The position numbers were made by a program, and so were the translations under genes. A DNA stretch of 64,000 nt from Vibrio ostreicida (lineage in GTDB: Bacteria > Pseudomonadota > Gammaproteobacteria > Enterobacterales > Vibrionaceae), in assembly GCF_013074385.2 (NCBI RefSeq), contig NZ_JABEYA020000017.1, positions 1 through 64,000 on the forward strand, read 5' to 3'. How positions within the stretch are numbered: position 1 is the first letter of the stretch; every line of letters begins with the position of its first letter. Below are positions 17,601 to 25,400 of this stretch, piece after piece. The notes beneath the pieces were generated by a model that did no database searches, was not told the DNA's origin, and saw only the letters and a list, made by a program, of their open reading frames with translations.

Positions 17601-20600
17601 GCATTGACAGAGACCAACGTGTCGCTGTTTTATTCAGCCGTGGTGTGGATATGTTGGTCACCATGATCGGTGTTCTTAAAGCGGGCGCGGCATTTTTACC
17701 TCTTGATCCGTCTTACCCACAAGAACGTCTGGCGTATATGGTTGAGGACAGCAAAGCAAGATGGCTGATTTGCGACCCATCTTCACAGAGTTTGGCAAAT
17801 TCGCTTTGTGTCCAAGAGAAAGTTCTCTCGTTTGATGATATGGATTTAACGCGCGCCCTTTGTCAGCAGCCTGAAATCCTGCCCGACCAGTTAGCCTATG
17901 TGATTTATACATCGGGGTCTACAGGTAAACCTAAAGGGGTCTGCGTGTCACACCTCGGGCTAAGTATGCATGTTCAGACCATTGGGCAGTGCTATGGGAT
18001 GACGCCAGACGACATTGAACTCCACTTTGCATCCATCAGCTTCGACGGTGCGATTGAACGGTGGGCGGTCCCATTGGCGTTTGGTTCTAAGTTAGTCATA
18101 CGGGATCAACAGCTTTGGAGTGCGAGAGAAACGTGCGAGGTCTTAACGCAAGAGGGGGTAACGATTGCCTGTTTTCCTCCGAGTTATGTTGGCCCTCTAC
18201 TCGAATGGATTGAACATGAACAGCCAAAGTTGGCAGTACGTTCATGGACTTTGGGCGGTGAAGCCTTTACTCGTGATACGTACTTCAAACTGCAACAGGT
18301 ATTGAATCCGCAGAGAGTGATCAATGGTTATGGTCCTACTGAGACGGTAGTGACCCCAATGATTTGGCAGGCCTATGTAGGAACACCGCTTGACAGCGCC
18401 TATGCACCAATCGGAAAAGCCGTGGGTTCTCGGAGCCTTTACGTGCTGGATGACAATTTATATCCCGTCCCCTCTGGGGTGAGTGGTGAATTGTATATCG
18501 GAGAAGAAGTCGGACTGGCACGCGGCTACCTAGAAAAACCAATGCTTACTGCCGAACGCTTTATCCCAGATCCCTTCGCCAGCAATGGCCAACGTATGTA
18601 TCGTACTGGTGACTTAGTTCGTTGGCGGGATGATGGGGTGATGGATTACCTTGGTCGAGCAGACGATCAGATAAAAATCCGCGGTTTTCGTATTGAGTTG
18701 GGGGAAATTGAATCTCTTTTACAAACACTATCTGGCGCAAAACTCAGCGCAGTGAAAGCATTCGAGGGGCCTTCAGGGGCATATCTGGTTGGTTATTTAC
18801 AAACAGGCACCGTCGTCATTGATGAGGAATCGATTCTCGGTGAGCTCGCCAAGACATTGCCCGATTATATGATCCCACAGCAATTGATAATGTTGGAGTC
18901 CCTTCCGCTGACACCCGCGAGTAAAGTGGATAAAAAGCGACTTCCTCATCCGGTCAGCAAAGAGACTCAGTCGGCGTACGAACCCCCGAAGGGGCCCATG
19001 GAAGAATTACTTGCTTCACAATGGAGAACGTTGTTTGGCCTCAAACGAGTCAGTCGAACTGATGACTTTTTTGCTCTGGGTGGCCAATCGCTGCTCGCGA
19101 CGCAGTTGGTGGGCCGCTTACAGCATTCTCATCAGGTCCATTTGCCCTTACAAACAGTCTTTGACTCGCCAAGACTCGATAAGATGGCCGTACAATGTCA
19201 TCCGCTTAAGCAGACAGCAATGGCTATCGAGCGAGTGCCAAGAGCGGAGTATATGCACGTCAGTGCTTCCCAGAAACGATTGTGGTTCATTCAGCAGCTC
19301 ATGCCTGAAAGCTCGGCGTACCATATGCCAATTGGCTTAAAGCTTCATGGCGAATTATGCCCAGAAGGGTTAGCTTGCTCGCTTCAGGCCTTGGTTGACC
19401 GCCATGAAATTCTGCGTACCTCACTCTGTCAGGTTGATGGCGAATTGATGCAATCGGTTCAATCAAAGGCACTGCTGGTTTTGGCGACGTCTTCGTTGAA
19501 GGATCATGAGGATATCAAGGCTCAGCGGCTAGCATGGATCGATGAAAACTTCGACTTTGCATCGCCACCTTTGATGAGAGCCTATTTGGTCAAACATAAC
19601 CCAGAAGAATACGAGCTCCTGTTAGTGATACACCACATTGTGTCCGACGGTATTTCTGTTCAGGCACTGGTTGATGAACTTGGTGACAACTATCGTGCTT
19701 TGATACATGGCCAAAGTTCTACGCCTGATAGGCCAGTGGCCAACTCATTCGATTATGCCGATTATGCTCACTGGCAACGTAACTGGCTTGAATCGGAACA
19801 GGCAAAGCAATCTCTTGCATGGTGGAAAGACCGCCTTAACCAAGACATTGAACCCTTGGTACTCCATAGTGAGGTACCTCGTGATCAACTGGCAACAGGC
19901 GGAGAGCGACACCACTTTGCTTTAGAGAAAAAACAGGTGGATGCGATTCAGTCTTTAGCGAAGCGATACGAAACGACCGGATTCAACGTAATGTTAAGTT
20001 TATGGCATCTATTGCTGCACAAATATTCGGGCAGAGATGAAATCAGAGTGGGTATCCCAGTTGCGGGCAGGACACTGCCCGAAACGTTGAACATGCAAGG
20101 GTGCTTTATTAATAATCTGGTTGTTGCTGCGCGACTTGATGCCTCCATGTGCTTTTCTACTTTGTTGAATGAGGTAAAACGTTTTACCGAACAGGCGTTG
20201 AGTCATCAGGATGTGCCGTTTGAGGTTTTGGTTGAGTCGCTCGGTGTCACCGGAAATCTGCAGCACCATCCTCTTTACCAAACGAGCTTTAATTTCCAGA
20301 CGGTTGACCGAGAGGCATTCGCCAATTTTGGTTCACTCGTGGTTGAACCTTTTGACCCCGGCGTAGTAGCGGCACAATTGGAGTTAAGTTTAGATATTCA
20401 AGCATACAGCGATGGACATTGGAGTGGCTTTGTTAACTATGCGACGCCTGTATTTAATCAAGCCTATATTGCTGAGCTGCTAACACAGTGGTTGCAATTG
20501 CTTGAACAGGTGGCAGACAACCCCGAATTGCGTTTGTCTCAGCTGAGTTTGGTTAGTTCAAAGCAATTGCCTGACCTCCATAAATTTAACGCGACAGAGA

Positions 20601-22429
20601 TATCTTGGGGAGATTTTACGCCTCCGCCTGTGGCGATTATGCATCAAGCCCAACGGACTCCGGATGCCATCGCGCTCTCGATGGGAGAGGAGTCACTGAC
20701 TTATGCTGAGTTCGATCTGAGAGTCAATCAAACCGCTCAGTGGCTTCGCGGCCAAGGTGTCGATATTGAAACTCGGGTCGGTCTTGGGTTGACTCGCAGT
20801 GTCGATCTGGTGATCGCATTACATGCGATTACGCGTGCGGGTGGGGCCTATGTCCCCCTAGACCCAAGTTACCCGTCTGAGAGGATCCGATACCTCCTTG
20901 AGTCTGCGGATGTGTCACTTGTGGTGACGGACAGCGAGAGAGTAAACCTATGGCCAAATCAGTCTGCTTGTGATTATGTCGCCATCGATAAGATAGATCT
21001 GAATGGATACAGCTCGGACGCACCCAAAGTAAACTGGCAAGCCGAACAGGCCATGTATGTGATCTTTACGTCTGGCTCGACAGGGCGTCCAAAGGGAGTG
21101 GTCAACACGCACAAGGCATTACAAAACCGATTGGCATGGATGCAGCATGAGTATGGCATCGATGGAACAGATTGTGTGTTGCAAAAAACACCGTTTAGTT
21201 TTGATGTCTCGGTTTGGGAGTTTTTCTGGCCACTTATGACCGGAGCTAGACTTGCGATTGCCGAACCTGAACACCATCGTCAACCTGAACTGTTGCACAA
21301 AACCATCTGCGAGCAAAATGTTACGACGGTTCATTTTGTCCCTTCAATGCTGCATGCGTTCCACGCGGAAACTGACATCAGTCGTTGCAGCAACTTACGC
21401 CGCATTATTTGTAGTGGAGAGGCATTGCCCGCTGAATTGACCGAACAGGTTTTGCAACAAATGCCACATTGTGAATTGCATAATCTTTATGGCCCAACCG
21501 AAGCCGCCATTGACGTTACAAGTTGGCAATGCCAGCTTCCAGTTAGAAAACGGATTCCGATTGGGTACGCGATCAGTAACACCCAACTCCACGTTTTGGA
21601 CGACGCATGGAACCCCGTGCCTGTCGGAGTGCCAGGAGAATTGTATTTGGCTGGAGAGGGCTTAGCACGAGAATATCTATCGAGACCCGGTCTGACGGCC
21701 GAGCGGTTTGTTCCCAACCCTTGGGGGCAGTCAGGAGCGAGAATGTATCGGACAGGCGATCAGGTAGTCCGTATGTCGGATGGTCGACTGGAATATCTCG
21801 GACGCCTTGACCATCAAGTGAAAATCCGCGGCCTTCGTATTGAGTTGGAAGAAATTGAAAATGTCCTCAATCAATGCGAATACATTGAAGAGTCTGCTGT
21901 GATCGCGTTTGAGCAGCCGATGGGCACACAGCTTGTTGGTTATGTGGTCTGTGAGCTTTGGGACATAGACAAAGAGTCTCAGATAAAAGTCCATCTTGCT
22001 CAGCATCTTCCGGATTATATGGTCCCAGCCGTTTTCATCCCGCTGGATCGTATGCCGTTGTCAGCCAATGGAAAACGTGACCGAGCCGCTTTGCCTGCAC
22101 CATCGTTGGCCAAAGTCGCCTACCGTGCAGCGCAAACGGAACTTGAAGTGTGGTTTGCCCGATGTTGGCAGCAGGCACTTGATATCGATACCGTCGGGCT
22201 CGACGACAATTTCTTTGCACTCGGAGGCCACTCTCTGCTTGCCACGCGAGTGGTCGCCAGTGCTCAAAAAGAGCTGGGACTGAGTGTCACACTAAAAGAT
22301 TTTTTTGCTGCTGGTACGTTGCAGGCCCTCACGGATACGCTTGAGGACCAATATCAACAAACACATCAACAAGAACAGGAAGAGCTCGATGCCATGGCCG
22401 CATTAATGGACGAGTTGGAGTTGTTATGA
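11690..22429 (+). CDS. Three-module NRPS (C-A-T-E, C-A-T, C-A-T), amphibactin-type
   Basis: A 3579-residue synthetase. Module 1: C (about 14-430, HHIITDA at 146), A (445-960), carrier T with LGGDSI (Ser 995) and epimerase E (1040-1470, HHLVVDALSW at 1156). Module 2: C of the D-donor type (LPLSTLQQGLYFH; HHILMDG at 1606), A (1915-2420) and T (Ser 2467). Module 3: C (HHIVSDG at 2648), A (2960-3460) and T (Ser 3515). My reading of the specificity pockets is DGECTGGVT for A1 and A2 and DVWHISLID for A3; the latter is a serine-type code. The first C domain has no upstream carrier and so probably acts as a starter that adds a fatty acyl group. With the next gene the line would make acyl-hOrn-hOrn-Ser-hOrn. 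The stop overlaps the next start by 4 bases. Substrate assignments are inference from code and neighbours. Confidence 0.93.
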   Translation: MSVDDITLASAHDGCGPLSHSQQRLWLFQQLMPESIAYNTGGLLHLSGEGLNKDSIYAAFNALVEQQAVLRTRLIERDGQAFQLVSEQTHKVDFVDARAHSMPEEFVRSDALARVREPYSLVDQALSRVCLYQLSDEHFILNIAVHHIITDAWSLKIFVRFIVDYLAGKPKRTLTGQSYLAFSSAQEVTDHEEAAAKWQSLNLISDEPCRLPAAQPIERSAYTARHLEQSLDLEESAQVIELAKSLGVTRFEVLSTALLLTLSVFSNHSQPCVTVPALNRNAKNRRNIGFYVNNTVVGVSITSANTLAHLVSTVHDNLVESMKFEHLPLEKLAGQLPLPSVAFNYRSHGDKLEISSREITGVFSEFPVVETPFDLVLDAVTGDQLSLRLVYACEKFTPQQIERFLTSYKQILKQICEDPEQSFSQLKTVSDADQLKLDQFCAVDQSWRRESFMMLVSNQAESRPNHVALKHAGQQLTYAELESKSNQLARYLRERIGFNEECVIGVMMERGVDMLVAMLAVLKAGAAFLPLDPDYPDERLEFMLQDSDAECLLTQQSLLAKARTLFTHHITPIESVDYNQFAEKSLQLKINLDQLAYLIYTSGSTGKPKGVAVSHLGLSMHVQTIGEQYGMTPQDTELHFASISFDGAVERWTVPLAFGSTLVIRDQHLWTPEKTTQVLLDEQVTIACLPPSYVGPWLDWVEQTNPNLSLRSLTLGGEAFTRETYERIQRVVNPPRIINGYGPTETVVTPMIWCAYPDDTLQSAYAPIGRPVGDRRLYILDSDLRRVPIGSVGELYIGMEAGLARGYLRRPDLTAERFLPDPNAQNGERMYRTGDLARFRDDGVVEYLGRADQQVKIRGFRIELGEIESRLQTLSGGELCAVVVHESPTGKRLVGYVQSSQADQESERVWRAELAEQLPDYMVPSRIIISQRLTLTPAGKVDRKQLPMPEWEAEEQASLPLCGESQRQLAQIWSELLKVDSVGADSHFFSLGGDSISALQMVGKLRHVGQMLTPKQVFDHPVLADMASCVVGSQLQKADQGLLTGSVKLLPMQSRFIEHHHHQICNQYITLAMPSPVNENALTRAISGLIKHHDALRLCFSDPVSAVYSQTAPVDLIRLNDERGLGVVQDAINVETGRLLSAGVNQETDQVVIAIHHLVVDALSWPVVIQDLLALYHSECTGTRTELPAKTHHQTNWYQALKNLTITNKVANFWQEQQAISAFPLGRNGMTKCRVMMPIERASKLFSATFKFARMDRETSLIALVALASKAVMSAEECVIHRESHGRFSESLGIDLSRSVNWHTALFPQKVQFSHDLTETIIGIKDGAHSIRDGGLSYSAGIVQKSWEYQSSVDVLFNFLGRAAQTDIIGAEIRDFGLWRSDNAKADAAIVVNISETDLGLTFDVEFAQEALTSSQSEQFLEQLQAVAEQLSNHCESQPPILSIAEAPNTKLTAQSLARISQDMAILPNKVLPLSTLQQGLYFHTQLSQDKSTYVNQITLPIKGADVSKLIEGWQFLMQRHAILRSTVHQVEGEAHLFVWDSLQLANTLVDAGEMSDFDLDAYRQSIIKQGFTIEQSHSAKVIEPLWRLDIVTTGNEDIACIFTIHHILMDGWSTGILLSELMMRYQDHGLTAVSHDFSDYLEWVAQQPQDRAEHYWREYLNGVEAPTLLAEQYGSITSQQGHIRYNVDFPTSTLAKWQSQLNASGITLNTLVQGAWLLTLQRYTGQNNPVFGNTVAGRPSTLDNSESMVGLFINTLPVTAKVNWQASVSEWLGEVQSQASAQREFSHVSLSQVQAQSPLQGENLFDSLVVFENYPLDENVFSDSGLSLGEPDSYEFTHYPLTLAVLPGESLRIVFAYDSKTFSESEIRALSVTMSHFLEQMVAKLDQKLCDMDILDSEQQQRLKEHKKEAEVWHYQAFTELLTKQAVVQPQREALVAHPLDSKGGERVSLSYQLVDQQSDAVAASLLDKGIDRDQRVAVLFSRGVDMLVTMIGVLKAGAAFLPLDPSYPQERLAYMVEDSKARWLICDPSSQSLANSLCVQEKVLSFDDMDLTRALCQQPEILPDQLAYVIYTSGSTGKPKGVCVSHLGLSMHVQTIGQCYGMTPDDIELHFASISFDGAIERWAVPLAFGSKLVIRDQQLWSARETCEVLTQEGVTIACFPPSYVGPLLEWIEHEQPKLAVRSWTLGGEAFTRDTYFKLQQVLNPQRVINGYGPTETVVTPMIWQAYVGTPLDSAYAPIGKAVGSRSLYVLDDNLYPVPSGVSGELYIGEEVGLARGYLEKPMLTAERFIPDPFASNGQRMYRTGDLVRWRDDGVMDYLGRADDQIKIRGFRIELGEIESLLQTLSGAKLSAVKAFEGPSGAYLVGYLQTGTVVIDEESILGELAKTLPDYMIPQQLIMLESLPLTPASKVDKKRLPHPVSKETQSAYEPPKGPMEELLASQWRTLFGLKRVSRTDDFFALGGQSLLATQLVGRLQHSHQVHLPLQTVFDSPRLDKMAVQCHPLKQTAMAIERVPRAEYMHVSASQKRLWFIQQLMPESSAYHMPIGLKLHGELCPEGLACSLQALVDRHEILRTSLCQVDGELMQSVQSKALLVLATSSLKDHEDIKAQRLAWIDENFDFASPPLMRAYLVKHNPEEYELLLVIHHIVSDGISVQALVDELGDNYRALIHGQSSTPDRPVANSFDYADYAHWQRNWLESEQAKQSLAWWKDRLNQDIEPLVLHSEVPRDQLATGGERHHFALEKKQVDAIQSLAKRYETTGFNVMLSLWHLLLHKYSGRDEIRVGIPVAGRTLPETLNMQGCFINNLVVAARLDASMCFSTLLNEVKRFTEQALSHQDVPFEVLVESLGVTGNLQHHPLYQTSFNFQTVDREAFANFGSLVVEPFDPGVVAAQLELSLDIQAYSDGHWSGFVNYATPVFNQAYIAELLTQWLQLLEQVADNPELRLSQLSLVSSKQLPDLHKFNATEISWGDFTPPPVAIMHQAQRTPDAIALSMGEESLTYAEFDLRVNQTAQWLRGQGVDIETRVGLGLTRSVDLVIALHAITRAGGAYVPLDPSYPSERIRYLLESADVSLVVTDSERVNLWPNQSACDYVAIDKIDLNGYSSDAPKVNWQAEQAMYVIFTSGSTGRPKGVVNTHKALQNRLAWMQHEYGIDGTDCVLQKTPFSFDVSVWEFFWPLMTGARLAIAEPEHHRQPELLHKTICEQNVTTVHFVPSMLHAFHAETDISRCSNLRRIICSGEALPAELTEQVLQQMPHCELHNLYGPTEAAIDVTSWQCQLPVRKRIPIGYAISNTQLHVLDDAWNPVPVGVPGELYLAGEGLAREYLSRPGLTAERFVPNPWGQSGARMYRTGDQVVRMSDGRLEYLGRLDHQVKIRGLRIELEEIENVLNQCEYIEESAVIAFEQPMGTQLVGYVVCELWDIDKESQIKVHLAQHLPDYMVPAVFIPLDRMPLSANGKRDRAALPAPSLAKVAYRAAQTELEVWFARCWQQALDIDTVGLDDNFFALGGHSLLATRVVASAQKELGLSVTLKDFFAAGTLQALTDTLEDQYQQTHQQEQEELDAMAALMDELELL

Positions 22430-25400
22430 CGACAAAAATAGACAAAGCTGCGCTGGCAAAGCGCTTTTTGAAACTTGGTCAACAAGAGCAGGCCAAATTT
22501 ATTGCTTTGCTGGACGCAAAAGGAATGAGTTTTGAAACCTTACCTATTGTTGCTTGTGATGAAAATAAGAGGGTTCCTCTTTCTCCAGCACAAAAAAGGT
22601 TATGGGATATTTATCAACTTGATATGGGTAATAGCGCTTATCATATCAGTGGGGGTTTTGAACTCGATGGTTCGGTTGATGAGTCCGCAATAGAACGCGC
22701 ACTTCGCCAAGTTATGGAAAAACACCATTCCCTCAGAACCCGTTTTATCGCCGATAACGGTGAACCGTTGCAGTACGTTGAAACGGCTATTTTGACGCAG
22801 GTTGAGTTGATAGATGGACGCTATTTAAGCCCCAGCCAAGCTGACCGCATCCGAGCGGATTTTATCGAGAGGCCATTTGATCTCTATCATGATATGCCGT
22901 TGCGCCTACTGTGTCTCAAAGTTGCTGATAATAAAACGCATCTTATTGTTGCAATGCATCATATCGTTTCAGATGGGTGGTCGATAGGCCTATTGATTAA
23001 GGATTTGGTCAGCGCTTATCAGGGTATCAGCTTAGCACCGCTTGCTATTCAGTACCGTGATTTTTCGCTGTGGCAGTCCGCCTTGCTCAAGGCTGGAAAA
23101 GGGCAAAGTGAACTCGATTTTTGGGAAAAAGAGCTCGGATGTGTGCAGCCTGAAAAGCTATTCGAATGGAAGGGTAAGGTGGTGCCCAATCAGCGCCGTG
23201 AATCGGCACAGATAGTCTGGGATTTGCCAAGGGAGCGCGCAGGGAAATTTGCTCAACTCGCGCAACACAATAAGGTGACGACATCAAGTTTGTGGCTATC
23301 TTTATGGCAGATAGCGTTAGCGAAAGTGTCGGGCAGACGTGATATTCGTATTGGTATGCCAATGGCGAATCGTACGCGCCCAGAAGTCGGCGATGTGATT
23401 GGCTTTTTCGTGAATACCAATGTCATTAAGCAATACCTTGAACCTCAGCAAACATTGGCACACATCCTTACCGCCTGTCACAACAAAATGCTTGATATTC
23501 AGGAGCAGCAATTACTGCCATTTGATCAGGTCGTGGCATCACTCCTCACGACCAGAGTGGTCGGGGAAACGCCTTATTTCCAAGTCTTGTTTAACCATCA
23601 GGTCAATCAGACGGAATCGGTAGAGTTTAGCGCTGGCGTGTTCGCCAAGCCGCTAGGGTTGCAAGGTCAGTACGCCTTGTTTGATGTGGCATTGGATGTG
23701 TTGGAATCGTCTGATAAAACAAGGGTAACGTTGACTTATGCGAAAGACCGGATTGATTCGGATACCATGGAATCACTGGGCCGAGTATTGCAGCAGATCG
23801 CGTCAGATGTAGAAGCCAACCTCAATACGTCCCTTGCTGGCATTGATCCACTTGGGCCCGATCTACATCGACGCCTCGCCGTATTATCGCAGCCTCAAGG
23901 AAACTGGTTTTATCGGCCTGTCTCCGAATTCTTTGATCGTCAAAGTGCCCAGCAGCCGGAGGCGGTGGCACTTAAGCACGGACAGGACACCTACACATTT
24001 TCACAAGTGGAAAAACGGTCAAATCAACTGGCACAACAACTTGTTAGCCTGGGAGTACAAAGAGACCAAGCGATTGGTGTCTTATTTGAACGGGGTTGTG
24101 AGATGATCATCGCTATGATTGCGGTGATGAAAGCGGGAGGCGCCTTCTTACCTCTTGATCCTGACTACCCAACAGACAGATTGGCCTACATGCTTGATGA
24201 TTCCAATGCCGATATAGTGCTCAGCAGTCATAGGCTCAGCGAACGCTGGCAAGAGGTGGCGGAGCAGTTCGTGTCCGATAAAGTGGCTCCCCTTTATCTT
24301 GAAGCACTACCGTGGCCGTCTTTGCCTGAGCAAAAACCGAATATAGCGATACTGCCGGATCAATTAGCCTATATTATTTACACTTCAGGTTCGACAGGGA
24401 AGCCTAAAGGTGTTGCCATTGCACATGATGGTTTAAGCATGCATGTACAAACCATTGGTGAACAATATGGCATGACACCAGACGACGTCGAGCTTCATTT
24501 TGCTTCAATAAGCTTTGATGGTGCCATCGAACGCTGGGCCGTTCCGCTGGCTTTTGGTTCGCGCTTAGTCATACGGGATCAGCAATTGTGGAGCGCAGAG
24601 CAAACGTGTCGGATCCTCGAACAGGAACGTATTACGATTGCGTGTTTTCCGCCAAGCTATGTTGGGCCGCTTCTCGACTGGATTGAGCAAACTCGACCCT
24701 CATTGAGGGTCCGGTCTTGGACTTTGGGTGGTGAAGCCTTTACCCGAGAAACGTATGAGCGTCTTCAGTCAGTCGTTCAACCACCTCGCATTATCAATGG
24801 GTATGGGCCGACTGAAACCGTCGTCACCCCGCTGATCTGGCGGGCTTATCCAGACGATACCCTGTCCAGCGCTTATGCACCTATCGGCCAGCCTGTTGGG
24901 GACCGAAAACTTTACGTATTAGATGATCAGTTGAATCGCGTTGCTCCAACTCTTATTGGCGAGCTTTATATTGGCGAAGAATCTGGCCTTGCTCGCGGAT
25001 ATCTGGCCAAGCCCGATATGACGGCGGAGCGGTTTATCCCTGACCCATTCAGCCCAAATGGCCAACGTATGTACCGAACTGGGGATTTGGTTCGTTGGCG
25101 ATCCGATGGTGTGATGGAATACTTTGGACGGGTTGATCAACAGATAAAAATACGGGGTTTCCGTGTTGAGTTAGGTGAAATTGAATCACGACTCCAGCAT
25201 GTATCGAAAGTCGAAACCTGTATTGTCGCGGCGCACCGCCATGGCGCGAACATTCGCCTCGTCGGCTACCTGCATGGTAGTGGCGCCCAATTCGTTGTAC
25301 TCGAGGACGTGTTGCAGGCGCTCAGCACCTATTTGCCCGAATATATGGTTCCTTCGTGTTTGATTGTCTTAACCGAATTGCCTTTAACGCCTGCAGGTAA